A stretch of 64,000 bases of DNA from Thiogranum longum (GTDB taxonomy: Bacteria; Pseudomonadota; Gammaproteobacteria; DSM-19610), in NCBI RefSeq assembly GCF_004339085.1, contig NZ_SMFX01000001.1, forward strand, positions 757,227 to 821,226, read 5' to 3'. Under the pieces are notes generated by a model. That model had not been told where the DNA came from, ran no database searches, and saw only the letters and a program-made list of their open reading frames with translations. Of this stretch, positions 30,146 to 39,299 are shown piece after piece (positions within the stretch are counted from its first letter, which is position 1; each line of letters begins with the position of its first letter). A program made the position numbers and the translations under genes.

Positions 30146-31643
30146 TCAAGCGAGGCGTTTGCGTTCATTGGAAGGTGGTATGTTCATTGCTTCGCGATAT
30201 TTGGCGATAGTGCGTCGAGCGACATTTATACCCTGGTCGGCGAGCAGGGCGGCGATTTTGCTGTCGCTGAGAGGCTTGTTGGCCTTTTCCGCCGCGACCA
30301 GTTTCTTGATGATGGCGCGTATGGCGGTAGCCGAGCATTCACCGCCGTCGGCGGTGCCAACATGACTTGAAAAGAAATACTTGAATTCGAATATGCCGCG
30401 CGGGGTGTGCATGTACTTCTGTGTGGTGACGCGGGAGATGGTGGATTCGTGCATCTCTACCGTTTCTGCAATGTCACGCAGGACCAGGGGTTTCATGGCT
30501 TCGTCGCCGTACTCGAAGAAGTTGCGTTGCCGATCGACGATGCAACGCGCCACCTTGAGCAGGGTTTCATGGCGACTTTGCAGACTCTTGAGAAACCAGC
30601 GAGCTTCCTGCAGGTGATTGCGCAGATAGGTATTGTCATCACTGTTGTCAGCGCGCCGCACCATACTGGCGTACTGGCTGTTGATGCGGATTTTGGGCGT
30701 TGCTTCTATGTTCAGATCCACCTGCCACTTGCCCTTTCTTTTGACGACGAATACATCGGGCACCACATACTGCGGCGTCGCGCTGGTGATCTGGGAACCT
30801 GGCCGCGGGTTGAGCGACTGAACCAGCTTTAGCACATCCTGAAGCTCGGACTCGGTGAGCTTCATGCGCCGCATAATCTGATTATAGTCCCGATTTCCTA
30901 ACAGAGTGACGTGTTCCTGCACCAATTGCAGCGCCTGTTTACGCCACGCCGTCTCGGGTTCCAGTGCAAGCAGCTGGATCAGCAGGCATTCTGCCGGGTC
31001 ACGGGCGCCCACGCCAACCGGGTCAAAATGCTGGATACGGCGCAGAACAGCCTGGATTTCCTCGATGCCGATTTCCAGTTCCGGGGCCATATCCAGGCTT
31101 TCACACAGCTCCTCGAGTGAAATATTCAGGTAACCGTCATCATTGATTGAATCGATGACAGCTTCTGCAATGGTGCGGTCAACATCACTGAATGGGCGTC
31201 AGGTCGAGCTGCCAGTACAGGTGTTCGTGCAGGCTTTCACTGCTGCCCAGGTGGGTTTCAAAGAAGTCACGATCATTGTCCCCGCCGGGGGCACTGAAGC
31301 TGGTGGCGCCCATGTCGTAGGTGTCTTCCCAGTTGGTATCGCCGGGCAGTTCGTCGGGCATGGTTTCGGTACTGCTGGTGACTTCGGCATCGACAGCTTC
31401 ATTTTTTGCTGCAGCCGGGTCGGCATCTGCGGCGCTGGCCTGGTCCGGTGCGGACTCTGCTGCTGTTTCGGTTTTGGTGTCCTGGTCATTCTCGTCACGC
31501 TCCAGCATCAGATTGGAGTCGAGAACGGTTTGTACTTCGAGTTGCAGTTCGAGCGTCGATAGTTGCAGAAGACGAATCGCCTGCTGCAACTGGGGCGTCA
31601 TAGTCAGGTGTTGGCCAAGCCGGAGCTGAATGGACTGCTTCAT
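30146..31643 (-). pseudogene. rpoN: RNA polymerase sigma-54 factor, interrupted by a frameshift
   Basis: Two reading frames together make a full sigma-54 protein (about 498 aa if joined). The first (31643 down to 31185) encodes the glutamine-rich activator-interacting region, [20 protein letters not shown], and an acidic region, ending in WQLDLTPIQ then a stop. The second continues with [20 protein letters not shown] and carries the core-binding region, the helix-turn-helix and the RpoN box [10 protein letters not shown]. Deleting one base near 31193 gives TPFSDV, the family consensus. It is either a real loss-of-function or a sequencing error. Everything else in the gene is intact, which favours an error or a very recent change. 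Confidence 0.9.
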
Positions 31644-31717
31644 AGGTCTATGTGTCACCGGTCTCTGTTGTGCAGCGGCTGAAGGGTGTGACAGCCGGTT
31701 ACAGAGTGATATTCTAC

Positions 31718-31733
31718 TGCATTTATTGTGCCA
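31718..31733 (-). promoter_or_regulatory. Candidate sigma-54 (-24/-12) promoter upstream of rpoN
   Basis: On the minus strand the sequence TGGCACAATAAATGCA matches the -24/-12 consensus TGGCACG-N4-TTGCW at all but two core positions, with the required GG and GC ten bases apart. It lies 75 bases upstream of the rpoN start, in the AT-rich 120-bp gap after lptB. A sigma-70-like TAGAAT overlaps just downstream, with a poor -35. Confidence 0.5.
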
Positions 31734-31763
31734 TTGTAGTGTTTTGTTAAATTATTTTCCCGA

Positions 31764-32489
31764 TCACATACGGAAGTGGTCGCCAAGGTAAACATCACGC
31801 ACTTTCTGGTTCTGCAGGATGTCGTCCGGCGAGCCCTCGGCCAGCGTGTGGCCGTTACCAATGATATAGGCCCGTGAGCAAATGCCCAGTGTTTCACGTA
31901 CGTTGTGGTCGGTGATGAGGATGCCAATATTCCGCTCGGTCAGGTGTTCAACAATGCGCTGGATGTCGATAACCGAAATCGGGTCGACACCGGCAAAAGG
32001 TTCGTCCAGCAGGATAAAGCGAGGCTCCATGGCCAGGGCGCGTGCAATCTCCACGCGCCGGCGTTCTCCACCGGACAGGCTCACGCCTTTTTGTTCCCGC
32101 AGGTGTTCTATGTGCAGTTCCTGCAGGAGGTTTTCCATTTTATCGGCACGTTCCCGCCGACTTAAATCTTTTCGTAATTCCAGGACCGCGAGCAGGTTGT
32201 CGGCAACGCTTAACTTGCGGAACACCGAGGCTTCCTGTGGGAGGTAGCCGACGCCCTTGCGAGCACGTACGTGCATGGGGAAGGGTGTCAGGTCCTGGTC
32301 GTCCAGCCATACGCTGCCGCCATCACTGGGCACCAGGCCTACTATCATGTAAAAACAGGTGGTTTTGCCTGCACCGTTGGGGCCGAGCAGTCCTACGACT
32401 TCGCCACTGTCGACATGGAGCGATACAGACTCGATGACCTTGCGCCCCGAATAGCTCTTGCCAAGTTCCCGGGCTTCCAGTCGACTCAT
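31764..32489 (-). CDS. lptB: LPS export ABC transporter ATPase LptB
   Basis: LptB powers extraction of LPS from the inner membrane together with LptF and LptG. The 241-residue ABC protein has Walker A GPNGAGKT near residue 36, signature [15 protein letters not shown] near 139, Walker [14 protein letters not shown] near 160 and the family C-terminus. It overlaps the lptA stop by four bases. Downstream, 120 bp separate it from rpoN. Confidence 0.97.
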   Translation of the reverse strand: MSRLEARELGKSYSGRKVIESVSLHVDSGEVVGLLGPNGAGKTTCFYMIVGLVPSDGGSVWLDDQDLTPFPMHVRARKGVGYLPQEASVFRKLSVADNLLAVLELRKDLSRRERADKMENLLQELHIEHLREQKGVSLSGGERRRVEIARALAMEPRFILLDEPFAGVDPISVIDIQRIVEHLTERNIGILITDHNVRETLGICSRAYIIGNGHTLAEGSPDDILQNQKVRDVYLGDHFRM

Positions 32490-33004
32490 GGTGCAGGCGT
32501 GGCCTTGTTTTCTTTTTTGGGCTTTGGCTGAATGGTGATGATGACGCGGTCGTCCGGCTTGTCGGTGCCTGCATTGACCTGGTCTTTTACCACGTCATAG
32601 ACAATACGTTCACTGCGCAGCACATCACCGGCCTGGTTGACCTCGGCTTGCTGCAGCAGAATGATATGCTCCGGGTTGGTGTAGTACTCCATACGCCTGG
32701 ATTGTGCGTGGACATCGTGCTCCTTGCCGTCCGGACGCTGCTTGTAGGTGGCAGGGTTGCCGTCCATCAGGACTTTATCGATGTCGTTGCCCTTGTTATG
32801 GACGACCATGCGGTCACCGGTCAGCACCAGTGTGCCCTGGGTGACCTTGACGTTACCGGTGTAAATGCTGACGCCTTTTGTATCATCGAGTTCAACGCGG
32901 TCTGCCTCGATCATCATCGGCTGGTCACGGTCGCTGGAAAGGGCGTGGCTCCAGGAAGGTATAGCCAGTAAAGTGGCGAGAATGAGATGAATGATGCGCG
33001 TCAT
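32486..33004 (-). CDS. lptA: LPS transport periplasmic protein LptA
   Basis: LptA monomers form the beta-jellyroll bridge that carries LPS across the periplasm. The 172-residue product has a signal peptide ending about residue 22 (SWSHA-LSS). An OstA-type domain follows, with [20 protein letters not shown] and [10 protein letters not shown]. The C-terminus is lysine/proline-rich. It directly follows kdsC (19 bp); the usual intervening lptC is missing. Confidence 0.94.
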   Translation of the reverse strand: MTRIIHLILATLLAIPSWSHALSSDRDQPMMIEADRVELDDTKGVSIYTGNVKVTQGTLVLTGDRMVVHNKGNDIDKVLMDGNPATYKQRPDGKEHDVHAQSRRMEYYTNPEHIILLQQAEVNQAGDVLRSERIVYDVVKDQVNAGTDKPDDRVIITIQPKPKKENKATPAP

Positions 33005-33023
33005 GCGTATACGTTACCTGTAA

Positions 33024-33551
33024 TCAGAGGTAACTTTCCAGTTCCTGTTGTAAAACGCCGTGTGCTTCCATCAGCATTTCGCAGACATCGCGTGCCGCTC
33101 CGCGGCCGCCTGCGCGTGGTGTTTGCCAGTGACTGTGTTTCAGCACAAAGGCGTGGGCATCCTCGACTGCAATGGCCAGGCCGACTTTCTGCATGACGGG
33201 GAGGTCGACTACGTCATCGCCAAGATAGGCAATTTCGTCCGCCTGCAGGCCGGTTTGCTTCAGCAACTCGGCAAAGCCCTGCAGCTTGTCGTGCTGACCT
33301 TGCCAGACCAGTTCCGGCGCTATACCCAGGTTGCGTATGCGGTGTTCCACGACTTTCGAGGTGCGTCCGGTAATTATGGCGCAGCGAACACCGTACTTCT
33401 GCAGCATCTTGATGCCGTGGCCATCCTGGGAATGAAAGGCCTTGTATTCCTGGCCATCATCACCGATGAACAGACTGCCGTCGGTCAATACACCATCGAC
33501 ATCGAATATCAGCAGCTTGATGCGGGCGGCTTTTTCCAGGATGTCTTTCAT
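33024..33551 (-). CDS. kdsC: 3-deoxy-D-manno-octulosonate 8-phosphate phosphatase
   Basis: KdsC removes phosphate from Kdo-8-phosphate in the LPS core pathway. The 175-residue HAD-family protein lacks a cap domain. Motif I is IFDVDGVLTDG near residues 16-26, motif II is AIITGRTS and the acidic motif is YLGDDVVDLPVM. It is next to kdsD, its pathway partner, nine bases away. An inverted repeat (GTTACC...GGTAAC, 33013-33034) overlaps its stop codon. Confidence 0.96.
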   Translation of the reverse strand: MKDILEKAARIKLLIFDVDGVLTDGSLFIGDDGQEYKAFHSQDGHGIKMLQKYGVRCAIITGRTSKVVEHRIRNLGIAPELVWQGQHDKLQGFAELLKQTGLQADEIAYLGDDVVDLPVMQKVGLAIAVEDAHAFVLKHSHWQTPRAGGRGAARDVCEMLMEAHGVLQQELESYL

Positions 33552-33560
33552 GTTGTGGGC

Positions 33561-34532
33561 CTATACCACGCCTGCGCGCAGCAGGTCGTGCATATTGAGC
33601 GCGCCGATCAGGTGATTATCATTATCGACCACCAGCAGGGCGTTGAATTTCCCGTCCTCCATGATCTTCAGGGCTTCTGCCGCCAGCAGACCGGGGGAAA
33701 TCAGGGTGCAGTTACGGGTCATGACCTCGTCGATGGGGGTTTTATGAAGGTCGATGTCGTTATCCAGTGCGCGGCGTAAATCACCGTCGGTGAAAATGCC
33801 TTCGACCCGGTTTTCGTCATTTACCACGGCAGTCGCGCCCAGACCTTTCTGGGTCATTTCCAGCAGTGCATCACATATAATCGTGCCTTTAGGCACGTAG
33901 GGAACGCGGTCGCCGGTGTGGATCAGGTCATCGATCAGCAGCAGCAAACGTCTACCCAGTTTGCCGCCCGGGTGAGAGCGGGCAAAGTCATCGGCGGTGA
34001 AGCCGCGAACTTCCAGCAGTGATATCGCCAGGGCGTCCCCCATGGCCAGTGCTGCCGTGGTGCTGGCGGTCGGGGCAAGGTCCAGCGGGCAGGCTTCTTT
34101 CTCCACGCTGACGTCGAGATTGACACTGGCGGCACTGGCCAAAGGTGAATCCGGGTTTCCGGTCATCGAAATCAGCGGCACATCAAGGCGTTTGATGATA
34201 GGCAGAATAGTGAGTATTTCTTCTGTCGAGCCGGAGTTGGAGAGGGCAATGACGACATCTTTTGCCGTGATCATACCCAGGTCACCGTGACTGGCTTCTC
34301 CGGGGTGGACAAAAAAAGCCGGTGTACCGGTGCTGGCCAGGGTGGCGGCGATCTTGCTTCCGATATGCCCGGACTTACCCATGCCAATAACCACTACGCG
34401 GCCTTCACACTCGAGCATGTAATGGCAGGCACGCACGAAATCATCATCGACGCGGGATTTCAGTGCGTCGATGGCAGTGGCTTCGGTATCCAGCACTGCC
34501 AGGCCCAGTTTTTTCAGAGTTGCATCAGTCAT
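33561..34532 (-). CDS. kdsD: D-arabinose-5-phosphate isomerase
   Basis: KdsD makes arabinose-5-phosphate from ribulose-5-phosphate, the first step to Kdo. The 323-residue product has a SIS sugar-isomerase domain (about 30-180; GMGKSGHIGSKIAATLASTG, HPGEASHGDLGM) and two CBS domains (about 205-320). The length equals that of the E. coli enzyme, and the gene precedes kdsC as usual. Confidence 0.97.
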   Translation of the reverse strand: MTDATLKKLGLAVLDTEATAIDALKSRVDDDFVRACHYMLECEGRVVVIGMGKSGHIGSKIAATLASTGTPAFFVHPGEASHGDLGMITAKDVVIALSNSGSTEEILTILPIIKRLDVPLISMTGNPDSPLASAASVNLDVSVEKEACPLDLAPTASTTAALAMGDALAISLLEVRGFTADDFARSHPGGKLGRRLLLLIDDLIHTGDRVPYVPKGTIICDALLEMTQKGLGATAVVNDENRVEGIFTDGDLRRALDNDIDLHKTPIDEVMTRNCTLISPGLLAAEALKIMEDGKFNALLVVDNDNHLIGALNMHDLLRAGVV

Positions 34533-34565
34533 TGAATTTTCTGCTTGTGGTCGCGTATCCGCCGC

Positions 34566-35534
34566 TTAGCGAACGGTGGTGAAGTATAGCAGGCTCTGGT
34601 ACCCGATATAGCAGGCCAATAGCACAGTGCCTTCAAGGCGGTTGATGCGGCCTTCGCCGCGGAAGCCCCAGGCCATAATCAATAATGCGACGGTCAGGGC
34701 AACCATGACCGGCATATCCCGTGACAATACGGCGGCATCTACCGCATCAGGCCGGATGATGCCCGGAATGCCGAGTACCGCCAGCAAGTTGAACATATTG
34801 GACCCGATGACGTTGCCGATAGCGATGTCAGGCTCGTTTTTCAGCGCACTGGCTATCGAAGCTGCCAGTTCCGGCAGGCTGGTGCCAAGTGCGACAATTG
34901 TCAGGCCGATCACCAGGTCGCTTACGCCAAATGCCTCGGCAATCTCCACGGCACCCCAAACCAGCAACCGGGAACTGGCAACCAGAATCACAATACCGAA
35001 CAGTAACCAGAACAGCGACCGCCCCAGCGTCATGTTGGTGGGAATTTCAGCGGCGTACTCGGCCTCTATCGGGTCCTTGTCGCGAGAATGCAAGCCCAGC
35101 CAGATGACCCAGGTCAGCATGATGATCAGGCCGCTGAGCAGAATCAGTCCATCGGCAAAATCCAGCCGGCCGTCGATTAACAACAGCCAGGCGACGACCG
35201 TGGTACCCAGAAGGATAGGTAGCTCGCGATGTACGGTGCCTGAATGTACCGACAGGGGTACAAGAATCGCAGTGACGCCCAGGATAAGGGCGACGTTGGT
35301 GATATTCGAACCGATTGCGTTGCCGACGGCCAGACCGGGATTGTCGTTCAGTGAGGCCATCAACGAAACCAGGATTTCCGGCGCGGACGTACCAAAGCCG
35401 ACAATCGTCAGGCCGATTAGCAGCGGTGACACGCCAAGCAGTCTCGCAGTGCTGGCTGCGCCCATCACGAAACGTTCGGCGCCCCATACCAGAAGCGCAA
35501 ATCCGGCCAGCAGGGCCACAAGCTGAGTCCACAT
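34566..35534 (-). CDS. yrbG: Calcium/sodium antiporter YrbG
   Basis: A 322-residue inner-membrane Ca2+/Na+ exchanger-like protein with about ten membrane helices and the two alpha-repeat motifs: GFGTSAPEILVSLMASL near residue 45 and ALGTSLPELAASIASAL near 206. The start is the ATG at 35534 (MWTQLVALLAG), because upstream in-frame residues are not membrane-like. It is the first gene of the yrbG-kdsD-kdsC-lptA-lptB run. A TTGTCC/TACTAT pair with 17-bp spacing lies immediately upstream and would give a nearly leaderless transcript. Confidence 0.93.
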   Translation of the reverse strand: MWTQLVALLAGFALLVWGAERFVMGAASTARLLGVSPLLIGLTIVGFGTSAPEILVSLMASLNDNPGLAVGNAIGSNITNVALILGVTAILVPLSVHSGTVHRELPILLGTTVVAWLLLIDGRLDFADGLILLSGLIIMLTWVIWLGLHSRDKDPIEAEYAAEIPTNMTLGRSLFWLLFGIVILVASSRLLVWGAVEIAEAFGVSDLVIGLTIVALGTSLPELAASIASALKNEPDIAIGNVIGSNMFNLLAVLGIPGIIRPDAVDAAVLSRDMPVMVALTVALLIMAWGFRGEGRINRLEGTVLLACYIGYQSLLYFTTVR

Positions 35535-35598
35535 AGGTGGCGTATAGTAGGGATAAGGACCGGCGGGGACAAATCCGTTTGCATACGAGGAGCGGAGC

Positions 35599-35781
35599 AT
35601 GGGTGATATCGTTGATTTCAGGCGGCCAAAAGCCCCGAAGAAGCACAAGGGCAATACCCTGTGCCGGCGTGGATTTCATAAATGGGCTGTCATCAACAAG
35701 CCCTTTGACGTCAAACAGGGCAGGCTGGTCACCAGCTACCGCTGTGAGCGCTGTGGAAAGGAAAAAAACGAGTCGGTCTGA
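35599..35781 (+). CDS. Small zinc-ribbon-like protein, function unknown
   Basis: A 60-residue protein with a good ribosome binding site (GAGGAG-N6-ATG). The pattern CRRGFHKW (residues 22-29), followed by CERCGK (49-54), suggests a single zinc-binding site of the Cys/His...CxxC type, as in small prophage-like DUF1660 proteins. The N-terminus is basic (RRPKAPKKHKG), which could bind nucleic acid. It is divergent from yrbG and lies 86 bp upstream of mlaF. No function is known to me. Confidence 0.7.
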   Translation: MGDIVDFRRPKAPKKHKGNTLCRRGFHKWAVINKPFDVKQGRLVTSYRCERCGKEKNESV

Positions 35782-35823
35782 CAGGGATTCTGTATTGGAC
35801 GGGGACTATTGCGGCGGTTTCCG

Positions 35824-35829
35824 TATAAT
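35824..35829 (+). promoter_or_regulatory. -10 box upstream of mlaF
   Basis: A perfect TATAAT lies 38 bases before the mlaF start, in the gap after the zinc-ribbon gene. No good -35 hexamer is found at 16-18 bp spacing; the nearest candidate, GGGACT, is weak. Confidence 0.4.
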
Positions 35830-35867
35830 GCCCGCCAATCAACAGGGACAGAACTGACAATAAAGCC

Positions 35868-36701
35868 ATGGCGGAAGCAGCCAACCCATCACAATCCGAC
35901 ACACTGGTGCGTATACGTGACCTGCATTTTTCGCGTGGCGAGCACATGATTTTTGACGGTATCGATCTGGATATTCCGCGTGGCAAAATCACTGCCATCA
36001 TGGGACCGAGTGGTACCGGCAAGACTACCCTGCTGCGGCTGATCGGTGGGCAGTTATACCCGGACCAGGGCAGTGTGCAGGTGGATAATGAGGAAGTGCC
36101 ATCACTGCGGCGCGGCGAGCTTTATGAATTGCGCAAGCGTATGGGTATGTTGTTCCAGTCCGGGGCCCTGCTGACTGACCTTGATGTGTACGAAAATGTT
36201 GCCTTTCCGCTGCGCGAACATACCGGTTTGCCGGAGTCCATGATACGCGACCTGGTTCTGATGAAGCTTCAGGCTGTTGGTCTGCGCGGTGCCCGCCGGC
36301 TGATGCCAAGCGAACTGTCGGGCGGTATGGCAAGACGCGTTGCGCTGGCACGCGCCATTGCTCTGGACCCGATGATGATCATGTACGACGAGCCCTTCAC
36401 CGGTCAGGATCCCATTTCCATGGGCGCGCTGGTAAAGCTGATTCGTCTGCTCAATGATGCGCTGGGTCTGACCAGTATCATTGTTTCCCATGATGTGCAG
36501 GAAACGGCTGCGATCTCGGACTACATCTATGTCATTTCGCAAGGCAAGGTGGTAGGCCATGGCACTCCCGAGGCACTGGGGAAAACGGACTCGGAATGGG
36601 TGAAGCAGTTTATGCAAGGTCTGCCCGATGGCCCTGTGCCGTTCCACTACCCGGCGCCGGATTACCGGGAAGATCTTTTGCAGGGCGGAGAGGCTGGCTG
36701 A
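35868..36701 (+). CDS. mlaF: Phospholipid ABC transporter ATP-binding protein MlaF
   Basis: MlaF is the ATPase of the Mla system, which keeps outer-membrane lipid asymmetry. The 277-residue product has Walker A GPSGTGKT near residue 45, signature [14 protein letters not shown] near 147 and Walker [13 protein letters not shown] near 168. It heads an mlaF-E-D-B run; mlaC is missing. The next start, mlaE, lies two bases after its stop. Confidence 0.96.
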   Translation: MAEAANPSQSDTLVRIRDLHFSRGEHMIFDGIDLDIPRGKITAIMGPSGTGKTTLLRLIGGQLYPDQGSVQVDNEEVPSLRRGELYELRKRMGMLFQSGALLTDLDVYENVAFPLREHTGLPESMIRDLVLMKLQAVGLRGARRLMPSELSGGMARRVALARAIALDPMMIMYDEPFTGQDPISMGALVKLIRLLNDALGLTSIIVSHDVQETAAISDYIYVISQGKVVGHGTPEALGKTDSEWVKQFMQGLPDGPVPFHYPAPDYREDLLQGGEAG

Positions 36702-36703
36702 AA

Positions 36704-37486
36704 ATGTTTAAGTGGATTCAACGGTTGGGCGCTGATGGCAGTGCGTTTTTTGAAAAGCTCGGTCGTGGCAACCTGTTTCTTGTGAAGACACTGACCGGTG
36801 TACCGGAAGTGCTGGCGCGGCCCAGCCTGCTGATTGCACAACTGTCGTCTGTGGGTGTGTTGTCATTTGCGCTGATTGCCATCTCCGGTATGTTCGTCGG
36901 CATGGTGCTGGCCTTGCAGGGTTACAACACGCTGGTCGATTTCGGCGCAGAAGAATCGCTGGGTGTGGTGGTGGCACTGTCGATTGTGCGCGAACTGGGC
37001 CCGGTAGTAACGGCGTTGTTGTTTGCCGGTCGTGCCGGCTCCGCACTGACAGCGGAAATCGGACTGATGAAAGCGACCGAGCAGCTGTCGGGTATGGAAA
37101 TGATGGCAGTAGACCCCCTGCACCGGGTCATAGCACCACGTTTCCTTGCAGGTGTAATTTCCATGCCTTTGCTGGCAGCGGTTTTCAGCGCTGTAGGCAT
37201 CTGGGGTGGATATTTTGTCGGTGTCGGGCTACTGGGGGTCGATGAGGGCGCCTACTGGTCACAGATGCAGGACAAGGTGGACTTTTTCGATGACATTCTG
37301 AACGGTGTGATCAAGAGTGTTGTTTTTGGTGTGGTCACAACCTGGATTGCCGTGTTCGAGGGTTATGACGCAATACCGACTTCAGAAGGCGTCAGCCGCG
37401 CCACCACACGTACCGTTGTGCATTCGGCCTTTGCTGTGCTTGGGCTGGATTTTGTATTAACCGCATTAATGTTCGGAGATAGCTGA
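36704..37486 (+). CDS. mlaE: Phospholipid ABC transporter permease MlaE
   Basis: The 260-residue permease begins MFKWIQRLG, just after mlaF. About five membrane helices follow. The family loop [25 protein letters not shown] near residues 96-120 and the [13 protein letters not shown] coupling segment are clear. Longer in-frame starts would lie inside mlaF. Confidence 0.96.
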   Translation: MFKWIQRLGADGSAFFEKLGRGNLFLVKTLTGVPEVLARPSLLIAQLSSVGVLSFALIAISGMFVGMVLALQGYNTLVDFGAEESLGVVVALSIVRELGPVVTALLFAGRAGSALTAEIGLMKATEQLSGMEMMAVDPLHRVIAPRFLAGVISMPLLAAVFSAVGIWGGYFVGVGLLGVDEGAYWSQMQDKVDFFDDILNGVIKSVVFGVVTTWIAVFEGYDAIPTSEGVSRATTRTVVHSAFAVLGLDFVLTALMFGDS

Positions 37487-37488
37487 GC

Positions 37489-37959
37489 ATGAAACAGACC
37501 AAAACAACAGAAATGCTGGTGGGAATGTTTGTCGCAGCCGGTATAGCGGCTTTATTTGTACTGGCGATGCAAGTCAGTAATCTCAGCAGTTTTACCGAGG
37601 ACGGAACCTACACCCTGACAGCACGCTTCGATAATATCGGTGGGCTCAAGGTGCGTTCAGCCGTAAAAGCCGCCGGTGTGCTGGTGGGGCGGGTGGGAAG
37701 TGTGGACTTCGATAACGACAGCCAGGTCGCCGTGGTGAAGCTGCATATCAACCAGCGCTACAACCGTTTCAGTGATGACACTTCGGCGAGTATTTTCACA
37801 GCCGGCTTGCTGGGTGAGCAGTACATCGGTCTTGAATCCGGTGGTTCCGATGAGTACCTGGCGGATGGTTCCGAAATCGACGAGGGACTGACCCAGTCCG
37901 CGATTGTGCTGGAAAAACTGATCAGCAAATTTGTCATGGACAAGGCGAGCGGCAAGTAG
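37489..37959 (+). CDS. mlaD: MCE-domain substrate-binding protein MlaD
   Basis: A 156-residue protein with an N-terminal membrane anchor (about residues 10-28) and one MCE domain (about 40-115; NIGGLKVRSAVKAAGVLVGRV and the AGLLGEQYIGLE segment). It forms the periplasmic hexameric ring of the Mla transporter. It is followed after two bases by mlaB, where mlaC would be expected. Confidence 0.96.
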   Translation: MKQTKTTEMLVGMFVAAGIAALFVLAMQVSNLSSFTEDGTYTLTARFDNIGGLKVRSAVKAAGVLVGRVGSVDFDNDSQVAVVKLHINQRYNRFSDDTSASIFTAGLLGEQYIGLESGGSDEYLADGSEIDEGLTQSAIVLEKLISKFVMDKASGK

Positions 37960-37961
37960 GC

Positions 37962-38273
37962 GTGACCACTAACCCGCCAACCATACAACCAGGTCGTGAT
38001 GGACGGCTTGAAGTCCATGGCGAGTTGAGTTTCGACTCGGTACCCGGTCTGTGGCGCGACTGTCGGGAAACCTGCGTCGCCGGTGATGATGTCGATATCG
38101 ATCTTGGACAGGTGCAGCGCTCTGACAGCGCCGGACTGGCGTTGCTGATCGAGTGGTTACGTGAGGCCCAGCGCAGCGGCGCCCGGTTGCGTTTCTTCAA
38201 TATTCCACCACAAATGCTGGAAATGGCCCGTGCCAGTGGCCTGGACCGGATTCTGCCCCTGCACAGGGATTAG
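37962..38273 (+). CDS. mlaB: STAS-domain protein MlaB
   Basis: The 103-residue product (GTG start) is a lone STAS domain. It binds MlaF and stabilises the transporter. The conserved serine/threonine region is seen as QRSDSAGLALLIEWL near residue 50, and the C-terminal segment ARASGLDRILP is typical. Its place at the end of the mla run supports the call even though sequence conservation in the family is low. Confidence 0.88.
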   Translation: MTTNPPTIQPGRDGRLEVHGELSFDSVPGLWRDCRETCVAGDDVDIDLGQVQRSDSAGLALLIEWLREAQRSGARLRFFNIPPQMLEMARASGLDRILPLHRD

Positions 38274-38376
38274 ACAATCAAGGCCGGCAGGTCGCTACCG
38301 CAGGCTTTACAGGGAAGAGACCCCGCCGGACTTATAGTATGATCTGACATCTGAAGTGTTAAGGATGAGTGGAATC

Positions 38377-38613
38377 ATGCAGGCAGACGAACTGAAAAAA
38401 ATCATCGAAGATGGCATTCCTTCGGCACAGGTCACAGTGCAGGGCGATGGCGATCATTTTGAGGCGACAATTGTCAGCCCTGAATTCGAGGGCAGGAACA
38501 AGGTACAGCAACACCAGATAGTCTATGCGGCGCTGGGCGACCTGATGCAGGGTGCCGTACATGCGTTGTCATTCCGTACCTTCACGCCGGAAGACTGGAG
38601 CAAACAGCTCTGA
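38377..38613 (+). CDS. ibaG: BolA-family protein IbaG
   Basis: IbaG pairs with monothiol glutaredoxins and is linked to iron-sulfur handling and envelope stress. The 78-residue product (MQADELKKII) has the BolA pattern: VQGDGDHFEATIVSPEFEG and the final ALSFRTFTPEDW. An ATG 12 bases upstream is possible; an AAGGA lies near both. It follows mlaB by about 100 bp. murA, usually next, is missing, and hisG comes directly after. Confidence 0.9.
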   Translation: MQADELKKIIEDGIPSAQVTVQGDGDHFEATIVSPEFEGRNKVQQHQIVYAALGDLMQGAVHALSFRTFTPEDWSKQL

Positions 38614-38652
38614 TCCGGTAACACACTGACACTCTAACCCCAGGTCCGACCC

Positions 38653-39297
38653 ATGTCTGAACAGCTGACCATCGCCCTGTCCAAGGGACGTATTTTCAAG
38701 GAAACCCTGCCGCTGCTGGCGCACGCCGGTATTGAGCCGGTCGATGATCCGGAGACCAGCCGCAAGCTGATTCTCGATACCAACCAGGACGACGTAAAAC
38801 TGGTGATTATCCGTGCCTCGGATGTGCCGACCTACGTGCAATACGGTGCTGCTGACCTGGGTGTTGCCGGCAAGGATGTGTTGATGGAACACGGTGGTGC
38901 AGGATTGTACGAACCACTCGATCTGCGCATTGCACGTTGCCGGCTGATGGTGGCCGGTCGTGAAGCCTGGAAACCGCAGTCACGCCGTTTGCGTATCGCC
39001 AGCAAGTACGTCAACAGCACACGCCGGTACTTTGCTGAACAGGGCCAGCAGGTGGAGATCATCAAGCTGTATGGCTCCATGGAACTGGCACCGCTGGTCG
39101 GGTTGTCAGACCTGATCGTCGATGTGGTGGATACAGGCAATACGCTCAAGGCCAATGGCCTGAAACCGCTCGATCACATTGCGGATATCAGCTCACGGCT
39201 GGTAGTCAACAAGGCTTCCATGAAGCGTAAACACACACGAGTGCAGGCATTCATCGAACGGGTATCCGAAGCGGTAGAACGACAGCAGGCGGCTTGA
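38653..39297 (+). CDS. hisG: ATP phosphoribosyltransferase, short form
   Basis: HisG catalyses the first step of histidine synthesis. At 214 residues it is the short (HisG-S) form, which lacks the C-terminal regulatory domain and needs HisZ to work; no hisZ is in this window. The [18 protein letters not shown] start, the [13 protein letters not shown] segment and [17 protein letters not shown] near 155 are conserved. It leads hisG-hisD-hisC. Confidence 0.96.
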   Translation: MSEQLTIALSKGRIFKETLPLLAHAGIEPVDDPETSRKLILDTNQDDVKLVIIRASDVPTYVQYGAADLGVAGKDVLMEHGGAGLYEPLDLRIARCRLMVAGREAWKPQSRRLRIASKYVNSTRRYFAEQGQQVEIIKLYGSMELAPLVGLSDLIVDVVDTGNTLKANGLKPLDHIADISSRLVVNKASMKRKHTRVQAFIERVSEAVERQQAA

Positions 39298-39299
39298 CC

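Noticed and set aside
38306-38338. Promoter before ibaG (TTTACA and TATAGT)
   Set aside because: The spacing is 21 bp, outside the normal sigma-70 range, and no better pair was found.
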